DNA of 64,000 nucleotides, from the NCBI RefSeq assembly GCF_015277775.1, contig NZ_CP063849.1:7021501-7085500 (forward strand). The letters run 5' to 3'. The translations under genes were made by a program, and so were the position numbers. Below are positions 26,676 to 38,500 of this stretch, in pieces (position 1 is the first letter of the stretch; each line of letters starts with the position of its first letter). Below the pieces are notes generated by a model. The model did no database searches, had not been told where the DNA came from, and saw only the letters and a list, made by a program, of their open reading frames with translations. This DNA comes from Paludibaculum fermentans (GTDB taxonomy: Bacteria; Acidobacteriota; Terriglobia; Bryobacterales; Bryobacteraceae).

Positions 26676-27241
26676 ACGATCGTGTGCAGTACACACCAGG
26701 CCCGGCGAGCGGAGCACGGGTAGAAAAGGACGGAGAGAAGTGGACGCTTGTCCTTGTCAGGGAACTCCGGCACTCACCGGAGAGAGTCTGGCAGGCGCTG
26801 ACCGAGCCGGCGCACTTGCGCGAGTGGGCGCCTTTCGACGCGGACGGGAGCATGGGTACGGCGGGATCCACAGTGAAGCTCACCACGGTGGGTGCGCCGA
26901 AGCCCATGGTTTCCGAGACAAGGGTGACGCGCGCCGAGGCTCCCAGGCTGCTGGAGTATAGCTGGGGCGGGCAGGACATTCGATGGCAGCTGGAAGCCCA
27001 GGGTGAAGGCACGCGCCTCACGCTCTGGCACAACATCGATCGCCGCTTCATCGCCTGGGGTGCCGCGGGCTGGCACCTGTGCTTCGATGTGCTGGACCGG
27101 CTTCTCGCGGGCGATCCGATGGGGCGCACGGTGGGCCCGGATGCCATGAAGTTCGAAGGCTGGCAGCGTTTGACCACGGAGTACGCGCAGCAATTTGGCG
27201 TGGAGTCCCCCGGTTGGCCGTCCGCGGCCCCAAAGTCCTGA
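26672..27241 (+). CDS. AHSA1/SRPBCC-family protein
   Basis: 189 residues, ATG at 26672 overlapping the regulator stop (ATGA), with AGGAGAG upstream. Activator-of-Hsp90-like SRPBCC fold: WTLVLVRELRHSPERVWQAL, LREWAPFDADG, LEYSWGGQDIRWQLEAQGEG and TRLTLWHNID. In bacteria these proteins are typically encoded with ArsR repressors and DoxX/DUF1801 genes, exactly as here. The ligand is unknown. Confidence 0.9.
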   Translation: MNDRVQYTPGPASGARVEKDGEKWTLVLVRELRHSPERVWQALTEPAHLREWAPFDADGSMGTAGSTVKLTTVGAPKPMVSETRVTRAEAPRLLEYSWGGQDIRWQLEAQGEGTRLTLWHNIDRRFIAWGAAGWHLCFDVLDRLLAGDPMGRTVGPDAMKFEGWQRLTTEYAQQFGVESPGWPSAAPKS

Positions 27242-27260
27242 GGAGTGAAAGGAGAGACCT

Positions 27261-27716
27261 ATGGAATCGACCCTGCGGAACCCGGCCCTGTTGGGCACTA
27301 GAAACATCCCAAGAACGATGACGATCCTCTATTGGACGGCCACCGCGATCTTCTGCCTGCAGATGAGCTTTACCGCCTACGCGCAACTCACCTTGCCGCA
27401 GGTGGCGGAGGCGTTCACCCACCTCGGGTTCCCCTCGTACTTCCGGGTGGAGCTCTCCTGCGCCAAGCTCCTCGGCGTCGTGCTGTTGCTGGCGCCAGTG
27501 CCGGCACGGCTGAAGGAGTGGGCCTATGCGGGTTTCGCCATTAACCTTGGCTCGGCGCTGATCGCTCATTTTGCGGTGGGCGATGGCTCGGAGGCGTGGG
27601 GCTGGGCAGCCGCCACTTCTGTGCTGTGGGGGCTCTCCTACTTCTCCTGGCGCCGCCGACCCGCCATGCGGGCAAGCGTCTGGCTGGGCACTGCCGGCCA
27701 TCCCGGTACAAACTGA
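27261..27716 (+). CDS. DoxX-like membrane protein
   Basis: 151 residues with four hydrophobic segments: TILYWTATAIFCLQMSFTAY, a short one at residues 60-85 (CAKLLGVVLLLAPV), AYAGFAINLGSALIAHFAV and WAAATSVLWGLSYF. The spacing and the LSCAKLLG-x-V-L-L segment fit the DoxX-like family. Start ATG at 27261 after AAGGAGAG. It is the third gene of the ArsR operon; its job there is unknown. Confidence 0.85.
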   Translation: MESTLRNPALLGTRNIPRTMTILYWTATAIFCLQMSFTAYAQLTLPQVAEAFTHLGFPSYFRVELSCAKLLGVVLLLAPVPARLKEWAYAGFAINLGSALIAHFAVGDGSEAWGWAAATSVLWGLSYFSWRRRPAMRASVWLGTAGHPGTN

Positions 27717-27741
27717 GTCCAGTGAAGAGAGGGGCTGTGGA

Positions 27742-28182
27742 ATGGAATCGAAGACGAAGAAGACTGAACTGGCGGAATCCGCCTCTGTGTTGATCGACGG
27801 GCGGATCCAGGAACTGGGCGACTGGCGCGGCGAAATGCTGGCGCGCGTGCGTGCCCTGATCCACGAAGCGGACCCCGAAGTCGTCGAAGAATGGAAGTGG
27901 ATGGGGACCCCGATCTGGTCCCACGCCGGCATCCTCTGCACAGGCGAGACGTACAAGAGCATCGTCAAGATGACGTTCGCCAAGGGCGCCGCGTTGAAGG
28001 ATCCGGCCGGCCTTTTCAATTCCAGCCTGGAAGGGAATGTCCGGCGCGCCATCGATATCCACGAGGGCGAGAAGGTGGATGAGGACGCGTTGAAGGACCT
28101 CATCCGCGCAGCGGTGGCGCTGAATCTCGAGACCAAGAATAGACCGAAGCCCCGGCGCGCGAGCGGCAAACGGGCCGGCTAG
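27742..28182 (+). CDS. DUF1801-family protein
   Basis: 146 residues. The start at 27742 follows GAAGAGAGGGG and gives MESKTKKTEL. Core motif VVEEWKWMGTPIWSHAGILC and the segment YKSIVKMTFAKGAALKDPAGLFNSS match DUF1801 (YdhG-like, bacterial frataxin-like fold). The C-terminal tail is basic. The gene is 25 bases after DoxX and closes the ArsR-AHSA1-DoxX-DUF1801 module, a frequent combination in soil bacteria. Biochemical role unknown. Confidence 0.88.
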   Translation: MESKTKKTELAESASVLIDGRIQELGDWRGEMLARVRALIHEADPEVVEEWKWMGTPIWSHAGILCTGETYKSIVKMTFAKGAALKDPAGLFNSSLEGNVRRAIDIHEGEKVDEDALKDLIRAAVALNLETKNRPKPRRASGKRAG

Positions 28183-28279
28183 ATCCTCGGGCAAGCACGT
28201 GTCCAGGTGCCGGTCCTGCCGCGTGTAGCGGATTCGGAGAATGGATGGATTCTCCCCGAAGCTGCGAGAATAGAGGGAA

Positions 28280-28792
28280 ATGGACTATTTTTCACCGGCG
28301 CAATGCGCCGGGTATGTGGCTTTGGTGTTGGGCGTAGGGGCGTTTCTGACCAGGGACGACCGGCGGATGAAGCTGCTGCTTTCGGCGGAGAGCGTGGTGT
28401 ACGGGGCGCATTTCCTCATGCTGGGCAACCTGCCCGCGGCTGGGTCGGCCGGGATCTCGGCCGGCAGGACCTATCTGTCGTTGCGCTCACGATCGCTTTG
28501 GCTGGCGGCGGCGGCCATCGCGTTGAACATCTGGGTGGGGTTGCGGGTGGCGCACAGTGGGCTGGGGTGGCTGCCGATTGTGGGGTCGTGCGTGGCGACG
28601 GTGGGATTCTTCACGCTGGATGGCATGCGGCTGCGGCTGGTGCTGCTGACGTCGACACTGATGTGGCTGGCGAACGGGTATATCAGCCGTTCCATCGGAG
28701 GGACGGTGCTGGAATCCCTGATCGCGACGGCCAATATTACGACTCTCGTGCGGATGGGGCTGGAGAAGGCGCGGCTGCGGGCGGCAGTTTAG
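28280..28792 (+). CDS. YgjV-like inner-membrane protein
   Basis: 170 residues, mostly hydrophobic with about five membrane segments (CAGYVALVLGVGAFL, LWLAAAAIALNIWVGL, WLPIVGSCVATVGFF, RLVLLTSTLMWLANG, then a final amphipathic helix). The arrangement, with a short DDRRMK loop after the first segment and SAGRTYLSLRS before the third, fits the YgjV/Imp family, whose function is unknown. No ribosome site stands out, GGGAA being the best. It is a single gene. Confidence 0.72.
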   Translation: MDYFSPAQCAGYVALVLGVGAFLTRDDRRMKLLLSAESVVYGAHFLMLGNLPAAGSAGISAGRTYLSLRSRSLWLAAAAIALNIWVGLRVAHSGLGWLPIVGSCVATVGFFTLDGMRLRLVLLTSTLMWLANGYISRSIGGTVLESLIATANITTLVRMGLEKARLRAAV

Positions 28793-28955
28793 CTCGTCTC
28801 CCTGGCCGCATGATCTCATGTGGCCCCTGGAATGCAGCTACCATTCTCCTGCCGGGCCCCTGGTTGGGCCTGGCGTGTCAGCCTTTGGCGTGGTGTCCGC
28901 CTTCCGCGCGGGGCAGAGCAACGCACCCGACAGCATCAGCAAGGAGTTTCCTGGA

Positions 28956-29651
28956 ATGCCCATAGGTCCTAGAGAACGGCACCGTATCGGACGCATTGGA
29001 TGGCTGCGCGCGGCCGTGCTGGGCGCGAATGACGGCATTCTGTCCACAGCGAGCCTGATGCTGGGGGTGGCCACCTCGCATGCGACCCAAGCCAACGTTG
29101 TGGTGGCCGGCGTCGCGGGGTTGGTAGCCGGCGCAATGTCCATGGCCGCCGGTGAGTACGTATCGGTGCACTCACAGGCGGACACGGAGAAAGCGGAACT
29201 TGAGCTGGAGAAGACCGAGCTGAGAGCAGACAGCGCAGCCGAACATGCCGAACTGGCGGCCATCTACGTTGCTCGCGGGCTGGAGCCAGAGCTGGCCAAG
29301 GAAGTGGCGATACAGTTGATGGCCCACGATGCGTTGGGTTCCCATGCCCGTGACGAGCTGGGTATCTCGGACGCGTTCAGTGCACGTCCGGTTCAGGCCG
29401 CATTGGCTTCTGCGGGTAGCTTTGCCGTTGGGGCGGCGATGCCGCTGCTGGTGACCGTCTTCGCTCCGGAGGCGATGCTACTCCCGCTGATCGCAGGCAC
29501 TTCTCTGATATTCCTGACTTCGCTTGGGGCCTTGGCGGCACGGGCGGGCGGCGCGGGTGTCGCAATGGGGGCGCTGAGGGTAGGGTTCTGGGGTGCATTG
29601 GCGATGGCGGTCACTTCCGGTGCCGGGGCGCTGTTCGGAACCAGTGTGTGA
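28956..29651 (+). CDS. VIT1/CCC1-family Fe/Mn transporter
   Basis: 231 residues. The ATG at 28956 follows AAGGAG, so the upstream extension is rejected. N-terminal RIGWLRAAVLGANDGILSTA is the family signature, followed by a first membrane pair (VVVAGVAGLVAGAMSMAAGE) and a cytosolic helical hairpin with acidic metal-binding residues (ELEKTELRADSAAEHAELAA). Three C-terminal helices end the protein. The family moves Fe(II) or Mn(II) across membranes by proton exchange. Confidence 0.93.
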   Translation: MPIGPRERHRIGRIGWLRAAVLGANDGILSTASLMLGVATSHATQANVVVAGVAGLVAGAMSMAAGEYVSVHSQADTEKAELELEKTELRADSAAEHAELAAIYVARGLEPELAKEVAIQLMAHDALGSHARDELGISDAFSARPVQAALASAGSFAVGAAMPLLVTVFAPEAMLLPLIAGTSLIFLTSLGALAARAGGAGVAMGALRVGFWGALAMAVTSGAGALFGTSV

Positions 29652-29794
29652 CCGGGCGGGGGGCGCAGTGCATCGAGTGACAGCGCGTGGTCACCTGGCA
29701 TCCGAGCGTCATAACCGCCGCTGCGCCGGTAATCCTGATCCGCCTGCACGACGCGCCAGGCGGCTGCGTCTAGCAGTCACAGGAGCATTGGACG

Positions 29795-32260
29795 ATGCAT
29801 GCTTGGGCTGGGGCAGTCGAATCCGCATGGCGGGATCTCGTTGTGGGGTTCCGGGTTCTTCGCCGCAGCCCGTCGATCCTCTTCAGTGCATTGGCCGTCC
29901 TAAGCCTGACGATGGGCGCATCCATGGCGCTCGTGTCACTATCAGACCGGCTGCTGCTCAAGCCTCTGCCGATTGAGCACCCGGATCGCCTCTTTCAACT
30001 GGTGCGTCCCGCAGCCCAAGGCGGATTGACCCAGGACTCGTTTCCCGGCTCGCTCATTGCCCAACTCGAAGGTGCAACGAAAGGGGTTGGCACCATCCTC
30101 ACGGTGGGCTTTCCGAACGACGAATTCGTGTCCTTTGGAAGCGGAGCGTTCCTGCCAGAGCCGGCCCGGCTCCAGTCCTTGGATGTCAAAGGTTTCGCTC
30201 TGCTCGGAGTCCAGCCCGCGCTGGGCAGAGGGTTCGAAGCGGGCGACAGTGAGCCTGGCGCTGAGCCTGTGGCGATTCTCAGCCACGAGTACTGGCAGCG
30301 GCGCTTTGGAGGAGCACCCGACGTACTCGGCACACTGCTGCGGCGGCGGGACAAGATCGTCAGGATCGTCGGTGTGCTGCCGGGCGGGTGTCCAGAGCTG
30401 GATCTCGGTAGTAGTCCGGATGCATGGTTGCCCGCCGGACGGGGGCAGGGCGGGCGCCTGCTGGTGGTGCTGCGGGAGAACACCGGCCCCCTTCAGTTGG
30501 AGGCGGCGCTGCGCCCCGCGTGGGAAGAGTACCTGCGGAGCCAGCCGCCCACCCAAACCCGCCAGGAGAACGCGCGCCTCGCGCGGATGCGCCTTCAGGC
30601 CGTGGACGCCTCGAAGGGCCTACGGTCGGACATCCGGAACCGGTTCACAACCCCACTGGCGGCCCTGACGGTAGGGGCCCTGCTTTTGTTGCTGACTGGC
30701 TGTGGCAACTCGGGCCTGCTGCTGGCCGCGCTGCACGACCGGCGGCGCGGTGAGATCGCCATTCGAATGGCTCTTGGTGCGAGCCGGTGGCGTCTTGTCC
30801 GGCAGGTAGTGGTGGAGACCACGGCCTTGCCGGTCATCGCGTGTCTGCCCGGTGCCATGCTGGCCCCCCTCATTGCCGGAATGTTGGTAGGGTTGGCCTC
30901 AGATCCGGACCGGCCGATGCGGTTAGCGTGGCAATGGGACTGGCGGTTCGCCGTGATGGCGGCTGCCTGCTGCGGCATTGCCGCGGCCGTTTCCGCGGCT
31001 CTGCCTGCGTGGCGCTTGTCGGGGATTCAACGGCAGGATGCAGGACACAGTCGGCTTTCCTTCCGGCACCGGAATCACTCTGGATTTCAGCCCGCCTGGT
31101 TGTTCATCGCGGTGCAAGCGGGGTTGGCTGTCATCCTGCTGGCCGGAGGCGGGCTGCTGCAGACAACCTGGTACAACCTGGAGCGGTTGAACCCCGGCTT
31201 TGACCAGCAGCGGCTCTCGATTGCGGAGTTACAGTGGGCACGCGAGGGAAGCCGGGCGTACACAAACTCCGTATACCGGTTGCTGCTCGCACGCATTGCG
31301 GAACTCCCTGGAGTGGCGAGGGTCAGCCTGTCGGGCTGGAGCTACTTCGGAGGCAACTCCCGTCGTGCCGCCATTGTTCCCGAGCACCCGCAAGGCGAGG
31401 GCGCCACCGAGCCGGCTGAGTTCCTGTCTGTTGCGCCCGGCTTCTTCCGGACGATGGGTGTCCGGCTGATGCGTGGACGAGACTTCAGCCCCGCGGATAC
31501 CGAGGCGGCACCGCTAGCCGCCATTTTGAATGAATCCGCAACGCGTCTCTATTTTGGCAATGGCCTGGCGTTGGGCCACAGATTCTCCATCTTCGATCCG
31601 AAGCAGAAGATTGAAGTTGTGGGAATCGTTGAAGACACCAAGTTAAACGGCCTGCGAGGGCCTGCGCCTCCGTTGGTTTATCTCCCCTTCTTCCAATCCG
31701 AGTTTCGAGGGACCAGCGACATGCCGGCCTCGATTGAGATTCAGTCCTTACCCGGGGCTCGCTTGGACGTGCCGGAGTTAACCCGAGTCATACGCACTGC
31801 CGCACCCGGTTTGGCGGTCCGCCGTGTACGGACACAGCGCGACCTGGTTGAGCGCTCCCTGTTGCGTGAGCGGCTGCTTGCCGTCGTTGCGGTGGCGCTG
31901 GGTTTGTGTGCGTTGCTTCTGGCGGGGCTCGGCCTGAGCGGAGCGATCGCGCACTCAGTCGCCAGCCGGCAGAAGGAGTTCGGCATCCGGCTCGCCTTGG
32001 GGGCGACTGCCCGTCATCTAGTTGGAGGTGGCATCTTGCGCGCGCTGGCGCCGGTAGGGATGGGTACTCTCGCCGGAGCCATCGCGGCGTTGTTCCTGGC
32101 ACGGTTCCTGAAGTCGATGCTGTATGGCATCGAGCCTGCCAACCCTTTCGTACTGGGAGGCGCGGCGCTGGTGTTATTGGCTGCTTCGGCGGTTGCCGCG
32201 CTGGTTCCTTTGACGCGTACCCTCAGGGTGAAACCTGCCGTAGCCCTCCGGCAGGAATAG
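29795..32260 (+). CDS. Acidobacteria-type duplicated orphan permease (ADOP)
   Basis: 821 residues. Two MacB/FtsX-like halves: N-terminal helix (residues 25-55) plus periplasmic core, three helices near residues 290-400, then a second core starting near WLFIAVQAGLAVILLAGGGL and three terminal helices (AVVAVALGLCALLLAGLGLS; LGAT; LVLLAASAVAALVPLTR). Both halves carry the FtsX loop (GEIAIRMALGASRWRLV and KEFGIRLALGATARHLV). It lacks the N-terminal permease prefix domain of its relative at 47497 and has no PadR neighbour. No ATPase gene is adjacent. These permeases probably export a small molecule or peptide; that is inference. Confidence 0.9.
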   Translation: MHAWAGAVESAWRDLVVGFRVLRRSPSILFSALAVLSLTMGASMALVSLSDRLLLKPLPIEHPDRLFQLVRPAAQGGLTQDSFPGSLIAQLEGATKGVGTILTVGFPNDEFVSFGSGAFLPEPARLQSLDVKGFALLGVQPALGRGFEAGDSEPGAEPVAILSHEYWQRRFGGAPDVLGTLLRRRDKIVRIVGVLPGGCPELDLGSSPDAWLPAGRGQGGRLLVVLRENTGPLQLEAALRPAWEEYLRSQPPTQTRQENARLARMRLQAVDASKGLRSDIRNRFTTPLAALTVGALLLLLTGCGNSGLLLAALHDRRRGEIAIRMALGASRWRLVRQVVVETTALPVIACLPGAMLAPLIAGMLVGLASDPDRPMRLAWQWDWRFAVMAAACCGIAAAVSAALPAWRLSGIQRQDAGHSRLSFRHRNHSGFQPAWLFIAVQAGLAVILLAGGGLLQTTWYNLERLNPGFDQQRLSIAELQWAREGSRAYTNSVYRLLLARIAELPGVARVSLSGWSYFGGNSRRAAIVPEHPQGEGATEPAEFLSVAPGFFRTMGVRLMRGRDFSPADTEAAPLAAILNESATRLYFGNGLALGHRFSIFDPKQKIEVVGIVEDTKLNGLRGPAPPLVYLPFFQSEFRGTSDMPASIEIQSLPGARLDVPELTRVIRTAAPGLAVRRVRTQRDLVERSLLRERLLAVVAVALGLCALLLAGLGLSGAIAHSVASRQKEFGIRLALGATARHLVGGGILRALAPVGMGTLAGAIAALFLARFLKSMLYGIEPANPFVLGGAALVLLAASAVAALVPLTRTLRVKPAVALRQE

Positions 32261-32450
32261 CTGCATCACGGCGCGCGGTGGCCAGTCCACCTGAACATGT
32301 GGCTGTGTAGGCAACCACACTCCAGCCCCATCGGATGGATGCCACACGGAGCTCTTCCCGGTGCTGGTGCAAATCTCCTACCGATCGATTCGCTCAAATT
32401 GGTGGTGCTCGTTGATTGCGGAACAGCAGCAAGAGAAGACGAAGTTTAAT

Positions 32451-32479
32451 TTGACTGCGAACGTAAGATGACCTACAGT
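32451..32479 (+). promoter_or_regulatory. Promoter of the giant RCC1 gene
   Basis: TTGACT (32451-32456), a 17-base spacer and TACAGT (32474-32479). Transcription would begin near 32486, giving a 16-base leader that contains AAGGA six bases before the ATG at 32502. Confidence 0.6.
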
Positions 32480-32501
32480 TTCTCAAGATAAAGGAACCTG
32501 T

Positions 32502-35500
32502 ATGTCCTCTTCATTTAGTCCCCGAATTAGTGTACTGGGTGCTCTGTCCTTTTCGATTGCACTTGGCGGCATCACGACAGCCGCAGTGGCACAGCCCGGC
32601 CGTATCCGGGTGATTGAAGAGTCCGCTGGAGCGGGCTACCAGAGCAGGGAGCTTGGTGCGATCGCGGGGGCGGCGCGAATTGCGATGCCGTCGCAAGGCG
32701 CGCACCTGCTGGTGCTTACGAGTTCGCGCCGGGTGTGGGCCTGGGGCGACAATGCCTCAGGTCAGTTGGGGACGGGTGATGTGGAGCGGGTCGAGGGCTG
32801 GCATCTGGTGGAAGGGCTGGAGGATGTGGTGGCCGTGGCAGCGGGCACGCAGCATTCCGTCGCTTTGAAGCGAGACGGCACGGTGTGGACATGGGGCTGC
32901 AACTATGAGGGTCAGTTGGGTGATGGGTCGTTGCTATGCCATGCCCAGCCGCGCATGGTGGAGGGCCTGTCGGAGGTACAGTCCATTGCGGCGGATGGGG
33001 CCTTCACGGCGGCGCTGCGGAGCGACGGTTCCGTGGTGGTATTTGGCGCCAACTGGACGGGGATCGCACCCGGTGAGGCCCGCGGCTTGCTGCTGCGTCC
33101 GACCCTGGTGCGCGGTCTCCGACTGAAGGAGGAGTTGGCCGTGCAGGCCGGACGCATCGTCGGATTGGAGAAGAGGCCCGAGGGAGCCTCGGTTTGGCCG
33201 GGCAGGATCGGACTGGACCGCAGGGTGTTGGTGACGGACGAGGCGATCTCCGTGGAGGAGGGCGGCCGGGCGGTCTTTACCCTGCCGTTGGAAGAGAAAG
33301 CGACTGCGTGGGCGGCTGGTTGGGCGTTGGCCTGGATTGAGGGCGGAGCGGAGATGGAGAGCGGCGACGGCGCAGCCGAACAGGCCGCCTCGGGCAGCGG
33401 CCAGAAAGCGGCCGCGGGGATAGCGGCGGCGCGTTTGGCGACTGCGGCGTTGACGGGGGGATTGTCGCGCGCGGCCGTGGGTCCGGGTTGGGTCGCGGCC
33501 GGACAGTCTCACAGCTTGAAGCTCAATGCCGATGGCACGGTTTGGGCGTGGGGGCGGAACTCGGCCGGGCAACTGGGAGACGGCACCACCGCACAGCGGA
33601 GCCGGGCCGTGCAGGTCTATGGACTCACTGGGGTGGTGGCGCTTTCCGGGGGCAGCGGGCATAGCCTTGCGCTGAAGAGCGATGGGACCGTCTGGTCGTG
33701 GGGCCAGAACTGGGCGGGCCAGCTTGGTGATGGCACGACCACCACGCGTCTCACTCCGGTGCAGGTGCAGGGGCTGTCGGGAATCACTGCGATCGCCAGC
33801 GGCATGGAGCACAACCTGGCCCGGAAGAACGATGGCACGGTTTGGGCCTGGGGCTACAACTCCGACGGGCAGATTGGAGACGGCAGCAACACAAATCGGA
33901 CTGTACCGGTGCAGGTGCCGGCGATGACGAATGCGGCCGCGGTGGGCGCCGGCTCCTATTTCTCGCTGGTGGTGAAGAGTGACGGCAGCGTGTGGGGCTG
34001 GGGCGCCAACCTGCAGGGGCAGTTGGGCGATGGCACGACGACGTCCCGAGTCTCGCCGGTGCAGGCATCTGGAGTATCCGGAGCCACGGCGGTGGCCGGC
34101 GGCAGCAGCCATACGCTGGCTCTGAAGAGCAATGGCACCGTCCTGGCCTGGGGTGCGAACTACTCCGGGTCGCTGGGCGACACGACGTCGGCGCAGCGGC
34201 TGACGGCGGTTGCGGTGAGCGGCGTGAGTTCTGCTGTCGCCATCGCCGCTGCCCAGAATCACAGTGAGGCGGTGAAAGCCGATGGCACGCTCTGGATCTG
34301 GGGCGAGAACCCACAGGGCCAGTTGGGCAACGGCACTGTGTTTGACCAGTTCACTCCCTTTGCAGTGAACGGCCTAAGCGGAGTGGCCGCGGCCGCCACC
34401 GGGCGTTACCACACGCTGGCGATGAAGGCGGACGGCAGCATCGTGTCCTGGGGCTTCGACGAGGAAGGCCAGTTGGGCACCGGCGCGACGACTGTCCGGA
34501 TGTCTGCAATCAGCCCGGCCGGACTGACCAACGTGACGAGAATCGCATTGAACAACACGCATGCCCTGGCGCTGCGCAGCGACGGGTCTGTATGGTCGTG
34601 GGGGCAGAATGCCTTTGGGCAGTTGGGGAATGGGTCGAACGGGATTGCGGCTAATGTGCCGGGCGCGATCAGCGGGCTGAGCGGGATCACAGCGGTTGCG
34701 GTGGGTTATGCGCATAGCCTCGCACTCAAGAACGATGGAACGGTGTGGGCTTGGGGCCAGAATTGGGGTGGACACCTGGGAGACGGAACGAACACGAACA
34801 GGAATGCTCCAGTGCAGGTGGTGGGACTGAGTACGGTGACGGCCATTGCCGCTGGCATCAACCATAGCCTGGCGGTGAAGGCTGATGGCACGGTCTGGGC
34901 GATGGGCTACAACGGCAACGGCCAGTTGGGCGACGGCAGCACCACTAACCGCAATACGGCGGTCCAGGTGTCCGGCCTGACGGGGATCGTGGCAGTGGCG
35001 GGCGGCAACGCCTCCAGTTACGCGCTGAAGAACGACGGGACGGTGTGGGCGTGGGGCTCGAACGGCCAAGGGCAACTCGGTGACGGTACGAACACGCAAC
35101 GGACGACCCCTGTGCAGGTGACCGGACTCACCGGCATCGTTGCCATCTCGTCCGACAACAACCACACCCTCGCGCTGAAGAACGACGGTACCGTGTGGGG
35201 ATGGGGCCAGAACGGCAGCGGCCAACTCGGCGACGGAAGCACCACGAACCGGAAGTCTCCGGTGCAGGTGACCGGGCTCACGAGTGTGGCCGGCATTTCG
35301 GCCGGGCAGACGCACTCCCTGGCCGTCCTGACGAATGGGACGTTGTGGGCGTGGGGCTATAACGGCTTCGGGCAACTGGGCGACGGCAGCCTGACGCAGC
35401 GGACTGTGCCGGTGCAGATTGCCGGGTTCAGCGGCGTGAGTTCCGTCACTGCAGGAGTGAACCAGAGCATGGCCGTGCTGACGAACGGCACCGTGCTGTC

Positions 35501-38500
35501 CTGGGGGTCGGTTGGCTGCGGGCAACTCGGGGAAGGGTCCACGCTGCTTTCGGCCGGGGGGGCAGCGGTCCTGAACGCCGCCGCGTCCGATCTGGTGCTT
35601 ACCAAGACGGCGGCGCGGCCGTTCCGGCTGAGTGCCTATGCGGCATACACGCTTTCGGTCACCAATGCGGGCGGGCTGGCCAGCAGCGGGGTCACTACGT
35701 TGACCGATGTGCTGCCGGCGGGCCTGACCTACGTTTCCGCATTCGGGCCGGGCTGGTCATGCGGGGCTTCGGGGCAAACCGTCACCTGCGTTTCTGTGAA
35801 TCCCGTCTATTCGGGAGTGGGGACCAGTGTCGCGATTCTGGTCGGTGTGAGCCCGTCGGCATCGGCGACGCTCAGCAATACCGCGACCCTGGTGAATGCC
35901 TCCGATTCAAATACGGCAAACAATACTTCCACCACGGTGACGAATGTGACCCCGCAGTTGCCGGGCACGGGTTTGATCGCGGCCGGCCGCAATGCGGGTT
36001 TCCGGGTCAACGGCAGCGGCGCAATTTTCTCCTGGGGCGACAACTCCAGCGCCCAGTTGGGCGACGGAACACAGGCAGGCCGCTCTACGCCGATGCAGGT
36101 GCTGGGGAATCTCAGCGGTGTGATCGCGATGGCGAGCGGTTCGGGCCACGCGCTGGCGCTGAAGAGTGACGGGACGGTGTGGGGGTGGGGCAACAACGGG
36201 TCCGGTCAACTGGGTGACGCCAGCAACGCCCTGCGGTACCTGCCGGTGCAGGCGAGCGGGCTGACCAATGTGATCAGCATCTCGGCCGGCGAGCAGTTCA
36301 GCATGGCGCTGAAGTCCGACGGGACAGTCTGGTGCTGGGGATCCAACAGCAACGGGCAACTCGGCGACGGCACCACGACTTCGCGCAATACACCGGTGCA
36401 GGTAACCGGCCTCACCGGAGTGGTGGGGATCTCGGCCGGAAACTACTTCGCGCTGGCGGTGAAGAGCGACGGAACCGTGCTGAGCTGGGGCTATAACAAC
36501 GCAGGGCAGCTGGGCGACGGAGGGACGACTTCTCGCAGTACGGCGTTGCCGGTGAGCGGGCTTTCCGGGGCGATCGCCGTCTCGGCGGGCGGCAGCCACT
36601 CCCTGGCCCTGATGGGCGACGGCAGTGTCCGCGGGTGGGGCCAGAACTGGGGTGGCCACCTCGGCGATGGGACCACCACGCAACGCCTCACACCCGTGCA
36701 GGCGCTTGGCCTCAATGGCGTGATCGTCCTGGTTTCAGGCCGCGATCACAATCTGGCGCTGAGGAGCGACGGAACGGTTTGGGGTTGGGGATCGGCCAAC
36801 GACGGCCAACTCGGCAACAACAACATGCAGAATGTGACGACACCCACCTTGATTGCGAGCGCCGGGCCGGCCGCCGGCCTGGCCGCGGGTGATCTTCACA
36901 GCCTGATTCTGCGCACGGACGGCAGCGTGTACTCCATGGGGTATAACGGCCTGGGGCAGTTGGGCAACGGTGCGGCTTTGCTGCGCGCGGCACCCGGCTC
37001 GGCCGGCGGGCTGACCGGTATTGTTTCCGCCTCCGTCAGCGTCAGTTTTGGGATTGCATCCAGGAACGACGGGACGGTGTGGACGTGGGGCCGCAACTTC
37101 AACGGGCAGTTGGGCAATGGCGCCATGGGCTGGGGCACGGGCGTGCCGGCCCAGGTGGCCGGCCTGGCCGGGTTCACGGCGGTGGCGGCGGGCGATGGCC
37201 ATGCGCTGGCTTTGAAGAGCGACGGAACCGTCTGGGCCTGGGGCCAGAATTACTATGGGCAGTTGGGTGATGGCACCACCACCACGCGCGGGACGCCGGC
37301 CCAGGTGACCGGACTGACGAGCATAGTCGCGGTGGCGGCCGGCCAGGGCTTCAGTCTCGCTCTGAGAAACGATGGAGCCGTGTGGGCATGGGGCCTGAAT
37401 AACAACGGCCAGTTGGGTGACGGAACTACCACCAACCGGTCGACGCCTTACCAGGCGTTCTCGAGCGCGATAGCTATCTCCGCGGGCACAAGCCATTCCC
37501 TCGTCGTGAAGAGCGACGGGACTGCCTGGGCTTGGGGCTGGAATGGAAACGGGCAATTGGGTGACGGGACGACGGCGAACCGCACCAATCCGATCCAGGT
37601 GCCCGGCCTGACGGGCATGTCGAAGATCTCAGCGGGCAACTCCTCCAGCGCCGCTTTGAAATCCGATGGGACGGTGTGGACGTGGGGATGGAACGGCAAC
37701 GGGCAGTTGGGCGACGGGACGACGACGAGCCACACCAGCCCGGTCCAGGTATCCGGACTGACCTCAGTGACGGCCCTGAGCGCGGGCACCAATCACGTGG
37801 CCGCGCTCCGGAACGACGGCACGCTCTGGGCCTGGGGCTTCAATCTGTACGGCCAATTGGGCGACGGGACGACCGTCAACCGCACGGTTCCGGTCCAGGT
37901 GAACGGTTTCAGCGGGGTGGCCGCAGTGGCCGCGGGCGGCTTTGAGACGCTCGCAATCAAGACAGACACATCGCTCTGGAGTTGGGGCTCCTTCAGCTAC
38001 GGGCAACTGGGGAATGGAGCGACCCTCACCGTTTTCGCTCCCACGGCGATCGCCGCCGTGCCGCCGCCGGACTTGGCCTTGAGCAATACGGCCAGCATCC
38101 AGTTCGCGGTGGGCGCCAAGGCGTCCTATCTATTCTCCGTGACGAATGTTGGCGGATCCGCGACCAGCGGAACAATTACGCTTTCAGACACTCTGCCGGC
38201 GGGGCTGAGTTATGCGTCCGCATCGGGCGCAGGCTGGAGTTGCTCCGCGAACGGACAGACGGTGACCTGCACCAGCGGCACTGTGATCTACCCCAACTTC
38301 AGCAGCAACCTCTCGATCCAGGTGAACGTGGCGCAGGCCGCGTATCCGTCCGTTTCGAACACGGCTAGCGTCGCCCTGGCGGCCGACGTGAATGCGGTAA
38401 ACAACTCCTCGACGGTGGTGAAGCCGGTCAGCCAGCAGGCCAGTGCGCAGTCTCACATGCTCATCGCCATGGGTGTCGGACACACTCTGCGTGTCGCGCC

